A DNA stretch of 64,000 nt. It comes from DATFRY01 sp035489015 (GTDB taxonomy: Bacteria; Myxococcota_A; Polyangia; Haliangiales; Haliangiaceae). Under the pieces are notes generated by a model. It saw only the letters and a program-made list of their open reading frames with translations. It was not told where the DNA came from and did no database searches. Made by a program: the position numbers and the translations under genes. Within the stretch, counting starts at the first letter, position 1, and each line of letters starts with the position of its first letter. The stretch is taken from positions 1 through 64,000 of the forward strand of contig DATHKR010000056.1 of NCBI GenBank assembly GCA_035489015.1, written 5' to 3'. Below are positions 9,087-19,016 of the stretch, in pieces.

Positions 9087-9746
9087 TCAGGCCAGGTGGT
9101 CGCGCAGGCGGCGCAGCGTCACCTCGGTCTTGAAGTCCTCGATGTCGCCGGCCACGCAGGCGGCGATCGCCTGGTCGATGTCCATCCAGTGGGTCGAGGC
9201 GCCCTCCTCCATCGGCGAGCCGTCTCCCTCGAGGGCGCCCTGGGCCGACGGATCGGCGACCTCGGCCGCGGCCAGCCACAGCTTCTCGGCCACAATGCCG
9301 GGCGAGGGGAAGGCGCCCGCGCCGAGCAGGATCACCGCGGCCGGGTCGATCTCGTAGCCGGCCTCCTCCGCCACCTCGAGGGCGGCGCGCCGGCGCAGGC
9401 CCTCCTCGCCGCGGTCCTCGGCCTCGACGATGCCGGCGACGATCTCGGTGACGAACAGGTACGGCCGCGCGTCGGGCAGCGGATGCGGTGAGCCGCTCCG
9501 GCCCAGGGTCAGGACCGGGCGCAGGCACTCGCGCAGGAGGACCTCGACCCGGTCGCCGCGGCGGCTGAACAGGGCGACCGCGATCGCGTCGAGCCCGACC
9601 GGCCGCAGCACGAAGTCGAGGTGGTAAGAGCGCGACACGGTTCCGTCGGCGCGCCGGTTTCTCATCTGGAGCCGCTGGATGGTGAGGAATCCGCCCTCCC
9701 CCACTGTCTCCTCGCGCTCGACCTCCACGCCAACGATCCGGGACAT
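9087..9746 (-). CDS. NUDIX hydrolase
   Basis: The 219-residue protein has a Nudix box GIVEAEDRGEEGLRRRAALE followed by VAEEAGYEI. The catalytic E and EE pair are present, but the usual Arg of REUXEE is Leu. The ADP-sugar-pyrophosphatase-like layout (long N-terminal strand part, Nudix box near residue 105, loop after LLGAGAFPSPGIVAEKLWLA) suggests nucleoside-diphosphate-sugar hydrolysis; the substrate is not known. It is convergent with the NtrC gene, 22 bp apart. Confidence 0.85.
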   Translation of the reverse strand: MSRIVGVEVEREETVGEGGFLTIQRLQMRNRRADGTVSRSYHLDFVLRPVGLDAIAVALFSRRGDRVEVLLRECLRPVLTLGRSGSPHPLPDARPYLFVTEIVAGIVEAEDRGEEGLRRRAALEVAEEAGYEIDPAAVILLGAGAFPSPGIVAEKLWLAAAEVADPSAQGALEGDGSPMEEGASTHWMDIDQAIAACVAGDIEDFKTEVTLRRLRDHLA

Positions 9747-9811
9747 GAGCCATCCTACACTCGGGCCGCCGGATCGAGCGCGCCGCCGGCCGATTGCGGT
9801 AGCCTCGGCCC

Positions 9812-10651
9812 ATGAGCCCGCCCGACCTGTCGGGAACCACCGCGCTGGTCACCGGCGCGTCGAGCGGCATCGGCGAGGCGATGGCCCGCCTGCTCGCTTC
9901 TTGGCGCTGCGACCTGGTTCTGACTGCCCGGCGCGCCGACCGGCTCGAGGCGCTGGCCAGCGAGCTCCGCGCCCACTCGATTCGCTGCCGCTGCCTGCCC
10001 GAGGACCTGGCCGACCCGCGCGGGCCCGAGCGCCTTCACCGGCGGGTGCGCGAGGGCGGCGCGATCGACATCCTGGTCAACAACGCCGGTTCGGGCCGCT
10101 ACGAGCCGTTCGAGGCGACCAGCTGGGAGCACCACGCCGCGCTGCTCCAGCTGAACGTCACGTCGCTGGTCGAGCTCACCCACCGCTTCCTGCCCGACCT
10201 GCGCGCCCGTCCGCGCGCGCACGTCCTCAACGTGGCGTCGGTCGCGGCCTGGATGGCGCTCCCTCACTTCGCCGGCTACGGGGCGAGCAAGGCGTACGTG
10301 CTCAGCTTCTCGCAGGCGCTGGCGGCAGAGCTGGACGGGACCGCGGTGCGGGTGACGTGCCTGTGCCCGGGCGGAACGGTCACCGAGTTTCCGCAGGCGT
10401 CGGGGCAGACGCTGGGACGAGCGGCACGCGCCGGGATGATGAGCGCCGAGCGCTGCGCCGCGGTCGGGCTGCGCGGGATGCTGCGCGGGCAGCGCGTGGT
10501 GGTGCCGGGCGCGTCGAACAAGCTGACCCGCGCCGCGACCTGGCTCCTGCCGCGCCGGCTGGTCGCGGCCGCGGCCGGGCGCTTCCTGGGTCCGCCGGCG
10601 CACGAGTCACCGGCGCTGTCCGGTGACGCGGAGAGGCGACCACGACCATGA
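9812..10651 (+). CDS. Short-chain dehydrogenase/reductase
   Basis: The 279-residue classical SDR has the NAD(P)-binding TGASSGIG (about 14-21), the structural NNAGSG, catalytic Ser in LNVASVAAW and the YGASK pair. RR after the second strand (LTARRADR) suggests NADP(H). The C-terminal LLPRRLVAAAAG tail resembles acyl-acting SDRs. It overlaps the next gene by ATGA, so the two are translationally coupled. Confidence 0.9.
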   Translation: MSPPDLSGTTALVTGASSGIGEAMARLLASWRCDLVLTARRADRLEALASELRAHSIRCRCLPEDLADPRGPERLHRRVREGGAIDILVNNAGSGRYEPFEATSWEHHAALLQLNVTSLVELTHRFLPDLRARPRAHVLNVASVAAWMALPHFAGYGASKAYVLSFSQALAAELDGTAVRVTCLCPGGTVTEFPQASGQTLGRAARAGMMSAERCAAVGLRGMLRGQRVVVPGASNKLTRAATWLLPRRLVAAAAGRFLGPPAHESPALSGDAERRPRP

Positions 10652-11766
10652 GCCCGACCAGCCCGACGACCCCGCCGGCGCCGGCGCCGACGACGGCGAC
10701 CATCCCGACGACGGCGAGCCCGCTCGCGCCGGGCGAGCGCGGCGGGCGAGCGTGGGCCACCGAGGCCGACAACCGCCGCCGCTGGGACGGCAAGCCGGGC
10801 CACTACGAGGTCTGGTATCTCACCCTCAACCACCGCCCCACCCGCACCGGCGCGTGGCTGCGCTACACCCTCGAGGCGCCGGTGGCCGGCGAGGCGCGCG
10901 CGGCGCTGTGGTTCGCGCACTTCGACTCGCGCGACCCATCGCGCACCTTCGCCATCCACCGCGACTTCCCGGTCGGCGACATGGTCACCCAGGCGCGCCC
11001 GTTCGCGCTGTCCCTGCCCGGCGCCCTGCTCGGCCACGACCGCGCGCGCGGCGCGCTGGTCGGCGGCGGTCACAGCGCGTCGTGGGAGCTGTCGTGGCTG
11101 CCGGCCACGCGCACGCACCGCTTGCTGCCCCGCCTCTTCTACGCCGGCGGCGGCCTGGGCGGCACCTGCGTGCTTTCGCCCAACCTCAGCGTCCCGGTGA
11201 GCGGCTCGATCGAGGCCGACGGGCAGCGCTTCGAGCTCACCCGCGAGCCGGGCGCGCAGACTCATCTCTGGGGGCGCCGGCACGCGCACTCGTGGGCCTG
11301 GGGTCACTCGAACGCGTTCGAGGGGCGGCCCGACATCGCGTTCGAGACACTGACCGCGCGGGTCGAGCGCGGCGGGCGCGTGCTACCACCCTTGACCGCG
11401 CTCTCGCTCTACCTCGGCGACGAGGCGCTGCGCTGGACCCGGCTGCGCGACCTGGCCTTCACGCGCGGACAGTTCGGCACCTGCTTCTATCGCTTCTCGG
11501 CGGCGGCGCCGCGCTGTCGGCTCGAGGGTGAGTTCTCGTGCAAGCCGCACGACATGGTGCAGGCCGAGTATCACGATCCCGGCGGCGGCGCGGTTCACTG
11601 CGCCAACACCGAGATCGCCGACCTGCGGCTCACGCTGTTCCGTCGGGTGAGCCCGTTCGGCCGCTGGCGCGAGGCCGCGCGCCTTCACGCGCCGCGCGCC
11701 GGCCACTTCGAGGTGGGCGGGCGCCAGCACGACCCCGCCATTGGCAAAGCCCACCGCCGCATATAG
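10648..11766 (+). CDS. CrtC/AttH-type lipocalin-like protein of unknown function
   Basis: The 372-residue protein begins with a Pro/Thr-rich stretch and then WDGKPGHYEVWYLTLNH. Many beta-strands follow with conserved aromatic and His/Trp pairs (ALWFAHFD, HLWGRRHAHSWAWGHSNAFE, YLGDEALRW). The pattern resembles the AttH/CrtC/tocopherol-cyclase-like superfamily that acts on isoprenoid or hydrophobic substrates. The assignment is tentative. The coupled SDR upstream suggests a two-step modification of a lipid-like molecule. Confidence 0.6.
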   Translation: MSPTSPTTPPAPAPTTATIPTTASPLAPGERGGRAWATEADNRRRWDGKPGHYEVWYLTLNHRPTRTGAWLRYTLEAPVAGEARAALWFAHFDSRDPSRTFAIHRDFPVGDMVTQARPFALSLPGALLGHDRARGALVGGGHSASWELSWLPATRTHRLLPRLFYAGGGLGGTCVLSPNLSVPVSGSIEADGQRFELTREPGAQTHLWGRRHAHSWAWGHSNAFEGRPDIAFETLTARVERGGRVLPPLTALSLYLGDEALRWTRLRDLAFTRGQFGTCFYRFSAAAPRCRLEGEFSCKPHDMVQAEYHDPGGGAVHCANTEIADLRLTLFRRVSPFGRWREAARLHAPRAGHFEVGGRQHDPAIGKAHRRI

Positions 11767-11778
11767 GATTGGCCCGCC

Positions 11779-12923
<1,145 letters not shown>

Positions 12924-12927
<4 letters not shown>

Positions 12928-13316
12928 GCTCTGACTACCCCGATGATCTCCGCTACACCAAGGAGCACGAGTGGGCCCGCATCCGCGGCAAGGTGGCCCA
13001 GATCGGCATCACCCACTTCGCGGTCGAGCAGCTGGGTGACGTGACCCAGCTCGAGCTGCCCCGCGAGGGCGAGACGGTGAAGAAGGACGACGTGTTCGGC
13101 ACGGTCGAGAGCGTGAAGGCGGTCTCAGACCTGTTCGCGCCGGTCTCCGGCACTGTCGTCAAGGTCAACACGCCGCTCAACGACATGCCCGAGGCGATCA
13201 ACCAGGAGCCGTACGACGAGGGCTGGATCATCGAGATCGAGATGAGCGACCCGAAGCAGGCCGACGACCTGATGTCGGCCGCCGACTACCGCGAGTTCGT
13301 GGCCGAGCAGGGCTGA
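12924..13316 (+). CDS. gcvH: Glycine cleavage system H protein
   Basis: The 130-residue lipoyl carrier has YTKEHEWARI, GITHFAVEQLGDV, the lipoylation site ESVKAVSDL and INQEPYDEGWIIEIE. All are family hallmarks and the length is normal. It starts at ATGA overlapping gcvT. gcvP, the glycine decarboxylase usually found next, is absent here because the next gene is convergent. It must lie elsewhere. Confidence 0.97.
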
Positions 13317-13343
13317 TCCGAGCGCGGCCCGCGCCGCGCCGCC

Positions 13344-14807
13344 CTACTGGTAGCGGAACACCTTCCAGCGGCTCCGGTCCCCGCCGATGCCGAAGTGGAA
13401 GCCGAAGCTGAAGGTGATGAGGTTGGAGCGCGCGTCGACCAGCCCGGCCGGCGGGTTGGGGAACGGCTGCGCCTCGCGGAACGCGCGCACCGCCTCGTCG
13501 TCGAGGAAGTCCACGCCTGACTGCTTCTCGACGAAGATCTTGGCCACCGCACCGTTCGGCTTGAGCGAGACCTGCAGGACGGTCAGGCGGTCGCGGGTGC
13601 CGTAGATGTTTCCGCTCGGGTCGCGGTGGAGATAGACCACGTCCGGGTGCCAGTTCTGGGCGACCTGGCGCTTCATGCGGTTGAAGAAGGTGGCGTACTT
13701 CCACTGGCGCGAGTTGAGCGCCGTGAAGTCGCCGGTCTCGGCGTCGTCCAGGTGATCGACCGAGCCTCCGCCGACCGCCCGCTCGAGCAGCTCCTCGGTC
13801 GGGCGCAGGTTCGGCGTCTTGGCCGGGCCACCACCGCCACCCGGCTGCTCGGTGGTTCCGCCCGGCGGCCGCTCGGTCTCGGTGGCGCGCCGCCGGCCGC
13901 CCTCGCCCTGGCGCGGCGCGATGCCGTCGGCGGTCGCGACCTCCTCGCCCGCCTTTTCGCCCGGCTTGCTCGAGTCGGGCGGCGGCGAGTCGGCGCCCTC
14001 ACCCGGCCCGCGCATGGAAAGTTTGGTCGGCGTGTCGCCCGGACCCTCGCCCGGACCCTCGGTGGTCGACTTCGACGCCTCCGCCTTCTCGCTCTTCGGC
14101 GCCTCGGTTCGATCCGGGTTCTCGCGCGCGGTCGGCGGTAGCTCGCGTGCGGCCGGCCGGTCGACCATCTTCTCGGTCGAGCCGCGCGCGACGGTCTGCT
14201 TCTCGACGCTGGAGTCGTACTCCGACAGGTAGCGGGCCTTGTCCGGCACCTTCTCGTTCTCGGGGCGGGTGATCTCGACGACCTGCCCGGCCGGATCCGG
14301 CCTCGCGTTCTGCTTCTGCGCCTCCTCCAGCTTCTCGGCGACCTTCTTCTCGATGAGCTGGGCGGCGACCACGTCGTCGGTGGGTGCCACGTCGGGCATG
14401 AGCGGGCGCGGCGTCAGGTCGAGCTTGTCGAGATCGACCAGCTCGACCGCGACCTCCTCGGGCGCGGCCCGGCAGCTGACCAGGTCGACCTCGAGCTGCT
14501 TGAGCGCATCGCGCGCGCAGGCGGCGGTGTCCCCGCCGCGGCGGAACGGAGATGCGCACACGCCGAGCCGGGCCGAGGTGGCGAGCGCCGCGTCCGACTC
14601 GCACGACACGATCCACTCCGGGTCGCAGGCCGGACCGACGCAGTTCTTGTCGGCCAGCTTCGCGGCCAGGATGTCGGACGCATCCGGGGCACGCACGTTC
14701 ACCACCGCGATGACCGCGGCGTGGCCGGCGATGGAGATGAGCGCAATGGCCAGAAGTGCTGACCTCTGCGTGTTCTTCCGCCGGCGCGACGAAGCGGAGT
14801 GCGTCAC
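13344..14807 (-). CDS. TonB/TolA-like energy transducer protein
   Basis: The GTG start gives 487 residues: a short basic N-terminus, one TM segment (about 16-36), a Cys-containing region and a long Pro/Glu/Gly-rich linker. The linker includes the ARYLSEYDSSVEKQTVARG block seen in myxobacterial TonB/TolA-like proteins. The C-terminal TonB-like domain (WHPDVVYLHRDPSGNIYGTR to FVEKQSGVDFLDDEAVRAF) follows. Such proteins span the periplasm and pass inner-membrane energy to outer-membrane partners. No exbB/exbD is in the window. It lies tail to tail with gcvH, 27 bp apart. Confidence 0.82.
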   Translation of the reverse strand: MTHSASSRRRKNTQRSALLAIALISIAGHAAVIAVVNVRAPDASDILAAKLADKNCVGPACDPEWIVSCESDAALATSARLGVCASPFRRGGDTAACARDALKQLEVDLVSCRAAPEEVAVELVDLDKLDLTPRPLMPDVAPTDDVVAAQLIEKKVAEKLEEAQKQNARPDPAGQVVEITRPENEKVPDKARYLSEYDSSVEKQTVARGSTEKMVDRPAARELPPTARENPDRTEAPKSEKAEASKSTTEGPGEGPGDTPTKLSMRGPGEGADSPPPDSSKPGEKAGEEVATADGIAPRQGEGGRRRATETERPPGGTTEQPGGGGGPAKTPNLRPTEELLERAVGGGSVDHLDDAETGDFTALNSRQWKYATFFNRMKRQVAQNWHPDVVYLHRDPSGNIYGTRDRLTVLQVSLKPNGAVAKIFVEKQSGVDFLDDEAVRAFREAQPFPNPPAGLVDARSNLITFSFGFHFGIGGDRSRWKVFRYQ

Positions 14808-14882
14808 CCTGGGACCGAGCTCCTCGAACAGCCTTGCGTGTCAGAACCCTTGAGCCGCGGGCAAGGCCCTAGGCCACAGCTC

Positions 14883-14888
14883 ATTATA
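14883..14888 (-). promoter_or_regulatory. Perfect TATAAT -10 box upstream of the TonB-like gene
   Basis: The minus strand reads TATAAT in a 200-bp gap between two minus-strand genes, giving a leader of about 70 nt before the GTG at 14807. No good -35 is present; a GCCCGATTCCGGGC inverted repeat covers that spacer and may bind an activator or repressor. Confidence 0.4.
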
Positions 14889-15008
14889 GAATGCCCGGAA
14901 TCGGGCGCACCGGTCTGCTCTTCTCCGCTTGCAGACGCACGAGAGTCGAGATCCGGTGTTATCGATGACAGTTGAACGCAGAATCCGGACCCTCCGCGTG
15001 CTCCGCCC

Positions 15009-16286
15009 TCATCGGATGAGGGGGCTGGTGAACTTGTAGGGTGCAGTGACGCCGACCCGATCGGAGCGCCCGCGAAGTGAAACGGGGACGGGTCCGAAGG
15101 GGGCGGCGACGCGGAGCGCGCGGGTCAGCTCCTCGTCGAACTCATCGAAACCACTCGATTTGACGATACGCAGACCGCCGATGGTGCCGTTGGCGAAGAG
15201 CGTGAAGGCGACCACCACCTCGCCCTGGTCCATCTCGAGCGCCCGATCCGGCGGATAGACGATGATCGAATCCAGCCGCTGGTACATCCGGCGGAAGTAC
15301 GGGTCCTCGCGCTGCGCCCGCAGCGACGGTCGACCGCTGCCGGTGGCGAGGGCCGCGCGGGTGGCCGCGGTGCCATCGCCGGTAAGCGGAGAGGGGGCGG
15401 CGCCGCTCGCGGTGCGCGCGCCGCGCACGCCGGCGTCGTCCTCGCGGCCGCCGGCGCTGGCGCGGGTGAGCTCGAGCGGCATCGGGTCGCGCTCGCTCGA
15501 CGCGGCGGCCGCGTCGGTGGCGTCGCTGGCGCGGCCGAGCCGCTCGGTCTCGACGGCGGTCTGGCCTCGATCGACCAGCGGGCGCGCCTCGCCGGACTCG
15601 GTCGAGCCGTCCTGGCGCTGCTGCTGGAGCGGGGCCGGGCCGCTGTCGAGGCGCGGATCCGCGTCGCGCCACATGCGCTCGACCAGGGCGGCGCGGCCGC
15701 CGAGGCCAGTCCCACGCGCGTCGCCGGCCTGGGCCAGCGCGACGCCGTCGCGCGCGCGGTTCGGACGGCTGCGACGGGAATCGAAGCCCGGCCTGGGGAG
15801 GCGGGCCAGGGCCTCCGGTGTGGCGCTTCGCTCGCCGGTGCGGGTGTGCGGGACCTGGTAGCGGGCGAGGCCGTTCCAGATCTGGCTGCGCAGCTGGTCC
15901 GGGTCGCGCCGGCCGGTGAAGCTCGGCATGCCGCCGCGCGGGTCGCCGCCGCCGCGACCTGCCGCGCGCACGCCGGGGAGATCGATCGACGCCGACGGCA
16001 GCGGATGGGATGGATCGGTGCCGGCCTGATCGGCCGGTCCCGGGCTGGCGGCCGCGAGCTCGCCCAGGAGGCGCTCGTCCACCAGCGCGACCCCGGCGAT
16101 CGCATCGGGCACGGCGTGGCCGTCGGCGAGCGGGATGGGTCCGGTGGCCCGCTCGAGACCGGCGGGATCGCTGGCTCGCGCGCCCGCGTCCAGGTGCACG
16201 CCGAGCCAGAGAAGCGCCGCGGCGTGGGCCAGGAACGAGGCCGCCAGGACCGCGGCGCCGCGGTGGTGTGGATGGACCGCTCTCAC
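15009..16286 (-). CDS. Second TonB-family C-terminal domain protein
   Basis: The reading frame stays open further upstream, but the likely start is the GTG at 16286, giving 425 residues. It has a TM segment right after the basic start (HRGAAVLAASFLAHAAALLW), a low-complexity Ala/Arg/Gly/Asp-rich linker, and a TonB-type C-terminus (SIIVYPPDRALEMDQGEVVV, ANGTIGGLRIVKSSGFDEFD). It is parallel to the TonB-like gene at 13344 but separated by 200 bp holding a separate -10 box. A role in outer-membrane energisation is inferred. Confidence 0.8.
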   Translation of the reverse strand: MRAVHPHHRGAAVLAASFLAHAAALLWLGVHLDAGARASDPAGLERATGPIPLADGHAVPDAIAGVALVDERLLGELAAASPGPADQAGTDPSHPLPSASIDLPGVRAAGRGGGDPRGGMPSFTGRRDPDQLRSQIWNGLARYQVPHTRTGERSATPEALARLPRPGFDSRRSRPNRARDGVALAQAGDARGTGLGGRAALVERMWRDADPRLDSGPAPLQQQRQDGSTESGEARPLVDRGQTAVETERLGRASDATDAAAASSERDPMPLELTRASAGGREDDAGVRGARTASGAAPSPLTGDGTAATRAALATGSGRPSLRAQREDPYFRRMYQRLDSIIVYPPDRALEMDQGEVVVAFTLFANGTIGGLRIVKSSGFDEFDEELTRALRVAAPFGPVPVSLRGRSDRVGVTAPYKFTSPLIR

Positions 16287-16441
16287 GTACCCGACTCTCA
16301 AGTATGGTCTGCTGGCAGGCCCGGCGCGAGCGCCTCGTCGGGGTGAGATCGAGTCGCGCGGTGCCCGGTTTCGCCGTCGTGAACCGCCGCGCTGCCGCGA
16401 TTTCCGACGGTGCAACTCCTCGCAATGGCGTGAATCGCGCG

Positions 16442-16457
16442 TGGCATCCGGGTTGCT
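16442..16457 (+). promoter_or_regulatory. Candidate sigma54 (-24/-12) promoter
   Basis: TGGCAT, five bases, then TTGCT matches the sigma54 consensus TGGCAC-N5-TTGCW with only one change and correct spacing. The start point would fall around 16468, right at the ATG of the gene at 16470. That implies a leaderless message or a later start codon. Two NtrC-type regulators are encoded in this window. Confidence 0.4.
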
Positions 16458-16469
16458 GAAGACCAGGTC

Positions 16470-17270
16470 ATGTCCCCCTCCGGTTCGTCCCGCTCGAGAT
16501 TCGCCTCGGGCCTGGTCGCCCTCGTCCTCGCCCTCCCCTTCACCATGGGTGCGCGCGGCGACGGCTGCGCCGCCAACTCGCGCTCGCCCGCGCCCGACGT
16601 CACCGGCGACTGGGCCATCACCTACGACGATCGGATCGGCGTGGAGGTGGACATCGGCGGCGCGCTCTACGAGGACGAGATCGCGGCGACCGGCGGGACG
16701 GTGGAGATCGTGCGCGACGGGCGGACGCTGTCGTTCGAGCTCGACTGCGGGCGACCCGAGATCGTCTGCCCGAGCGAGGCGTGGCCGGAGGAGGTCTCGG
16801 CCGAGCAGCGCAACACCGAGCTCGAGCACCGCATGATCGTCACCTTGCCGACCCAGCGCTGCGACGGCACCCTGCGCGCGCCGGACGACGACGAGTGCGG
16901 CGAGGGCACGCTCAACCCGGACTGCGAGAGCGTGTGCGACGGCGACATCCGGGTCAGCCAGACCGAGCGGTTCGGGGTGATCGGCGAGGAGGGCGAGAGC
17001 TTCCGGCTCTACCTCGGCGCCGGCATCGCGACCAACGGGATCAACTGCGCGCTGCTCGGCTACTCGCTGGCCGACGCCGATCTGCAGACGACCGGCTCGG
17101 CCGACGACGGCGACTGGGAGGCGGTGGCGATGGAGAACGGCCTCGTCACGGTCGGCTACGCCGGCGGGTGCGTGTGGGCCGGAAACGCCGACCTCGACCC
17201 CGAGCTGGAGGCGCTCCTCGCGGGTGCCAGCATCACGTTTCGCACCGGCTTCACCGGCGAGCGGCGCTGA
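16470..17270 (+). CDS. Secreted Cys-containing protein of unknown function
   Basis: The 266-residue product has a signal peptide (residues about 10-28, ending near FTMGARG). The mature part is acidic and has several Cys, including a cluster in RCDGTLR, DDECGEGTLNPDCESVCDGD, and single Cys further on, which suggests disulfides in the periplasm or outside. No family was recognised. No Shine-Dalgarno sequence is seen before the ATG. It is divergent from the TonB gene at 15009-16286. Confidence 0.7.
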   Translation: MSPSGSSRSRFASGLVALVLALPFTMGARGDGCAANSRSPAPDVTGDWAITYDDRIGVEVDIGGALYEDEIAATGGTVEIVRDGRTLSFELDCGRPEIVCPSEAWPEEVSAEQRNTELEHRMIVTLPTQRCDGTLRAPDDDECGEGTLNPDCESVCDGDIRVSQTERFGVIGEEGESFRLYLGAGIATNGINCALLGYSLADADLQTTGSADDGDWEAVAMENGLVTVGYAGGCVWAGNADLDPELEALLAGASITFRTGFTGERR

Positions 17271-17333
17271 GGACTCCGGCGAGATCGTCGCCGGCTCAAG
17301 AAATAGCCTCCGTCGCCCTAGGGGCTCCGTCGG

Positions 17334-19016
17334 CTAATGCTCGCGCCAGAGGCCGACCGGGATCAGGTGATCGCCCTGGACCCGCAGGTGGAGCTCGACG
17401 CGCGGGCCGGACTCGCTGCCGCGCGGCCGCCACCAGGTGATCGTCAGGAACGGGTCCGCCGCGAACCCGCTGGCGTCGAGCTGGCGGGCCCGCGCGATTG
17501 CCGGGGCGAGGTCGACGCTCGGCGTCGGGCTGTCGCCTCGCGCCAGCTCCTGGTCGCCGCGCCCGGTCCGGTCCCACCTGACCAGGTGGCGGTACCCGGC
17601 GCCGCGCCGGGGCGCGAGATCGGTCATCGCGACCCGGTGACCGCTGACCGTCGGATCGACCAGCGGCAGGAGCCCGGTGAACGCGTACGCCAGCATCTTG
17701 GCCCGGCGCGCCATCAACACGTCGATGATGTAGCGCGCCGCGCGCGGATCGCTGTACCGGGCCGCCCTGACCGCGGCGGTGATCGCGGCTCGATCGAGGC
17801 GAGCCAGGATCGAAGCGGCCCAGAAGGTGTCCTCGGCGGTGGCCTCGTCGAACGCCGGGTTGGGGTAGTTCGGACGCCAGCCCTCCGGCTCGAACAGCTT
17901 CGCCTCGAAGATCGCCACCGACGGATACGGCGAGCTGCGCAGGAGCGACCAGTCGTCGTAGCGGAGGCCGGTCGCGAGCAGGCGAAGACCGATCGCCGGC
18001 CAGTCGAACTCCTCCTCGTATCCCTCGCCGCGGTACTTGTCGCGCTCGCCGGCCGCGCCCAGCGAGTTGCCGAAGTCGATGAGGTTGTGCCGCACGTAGC
18101 CGAGGTGGCGGCGCGCGTCGACCACGACGAAGCTGTCGAGAGTGTTCTGCCGCCGCACGTCGGTGTTGCTGAGCCAGGCGGCGAAGACCCACAGGCCGCG
18201 CAGGCTGCGCCGCCGCTCGTGCGCGATGCGGTCGTTGGGATCGTCCGCGCGGATCCCGCGGTAGGAGAACGGCCCCATCGACTCTCCCGGGGTCGACAGG
18301 CTGACCAGCGTGCGCAGCCGGTAGCTCGACGTCGGGTTGAGGTTGCTGATGAGCTCGCGCAGGTGCTCTCGCGTCATCGGCACGAGCTGGCGGTAGCTGT
18401 TGAGCCGCGTGGCATGCGGGTCGAGGACCAGGCGCTCGAGCGACAGATCGAGCAGCTGCATGTCCGGCACCAGGTATCCGGCGGCGTGGAGCAGGCGCTG
18501 GGCGACGATCTCCGCGCCGGTCGACAGCTCGCGGAAGGCGGGCGGATCGACCTTGGCGTAGAAGACACGGCCGGTCGAGTCGCGCAGGACCAGGCCGGGG
18601 GTCGCGCCCTCGAGCTTGCCGCTGATGACGGTGAGCGGCCCGGGCGCCGGCGCCGTCCAGTCGCCGGGGCCGCGCTCGATCTCGCCTGGGGTGAGCGCGC
18701 GGCGGCCGATGCGGTTCTCGAACCAGGTCGAGTCGGGCACCTCACCGAGGCGATTGACGTCGAGCGCGTCGCGGCCGCCCAGCGCGCCGCTCGCGTAGTA
18801 ACCCGGGCTGACCAGGTGGCCCAGGGGCAGCACGGTCGAGCTGGTCATCCGGTCCCACCAGTCGGTCGGCAGCGACTCGGGAGCCGGGCGCGGGTGGAGG
18901 CGCGGGGCCGCCGCGCGCTGGAAGCGCTCGTCGTGCGGCGTCTGCTTCCAGCTCGGCGCGCACGCGACCAGGCAGGCGAACGCGGCGCAGGCGAGGAGCG
19001 AGCCGCGCATCGTCAC
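17334..19016 (-). CDS. Lipoprotein with protein/PI-kinase-like catalytic residues
   Basis: The 560-residue protein has a lipobox LVAC (C19). Residues 140-320 carry a kinase-like order of motifs: VFYAKVD with K155, STGAEIVAQRLL with E169, WLSNTDVRRQNTL with D286 and N291, and NLIDFGNSLG with D314-F-G. This matches the Lys, helix-C Glu, catalytic Asp/Asn and DFG-Asp of HipA/PI-kinase-like folds. A catalytic role is inferred from these residues only. The GTG start overlaps the stop of the upstream Omp85-type gene (GTGA); an ATG six bases later is an alternative. The coupling suggests joint work at the outer membrane. Confidence 0.75.
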   Translation of the reverse strand: MTMRGSLLACAAFACLVACAPSWKQTPHDERFQRAAAPRLHPRPAPESLPTDWWDRMTSSTVLPLGHLVSPGYYASGALGGRDALDVNRLGEVPDSTWFENRIGRRALTPGEIERGPGDWTAPAPGPLTVISGKLEGATPGLVLRDSTGRVFYAKVDPPAFRELSTGAEIVAQRLLHAAGYLVPDMQLLDLSLERLVLDPHATRLNSYRQLVPMTREHLRELISNLNPTSSYRLRTLVSLSTPGESMGPFSYRGIRADDPNDRIAHERRRSLRGLWVFAAWLSNTDVRRQNTLDSFVVVDARRHLGYVRHNLIDFGNSLGAAGERDKYRGEGYEEEFDWPAIGLRLLATGLRYDDWSLLRSSPYPSVAIFEAKLFEPEGWRPNYPNPAFDEATAEDTFWAASILARLDRAAITAAVRAARYSDPRAARYIIDVLMARRAKMLAYAFTGLLPLVDPTVSGHRVAMTDLAPRRGAGYRHLVRWDRTGRGDQELARGDSPTPSVDLAPAIARARQLDASGFAADPFLTITWWRPRGSESGPRVELHLRVQGDHLIPVGLWREH

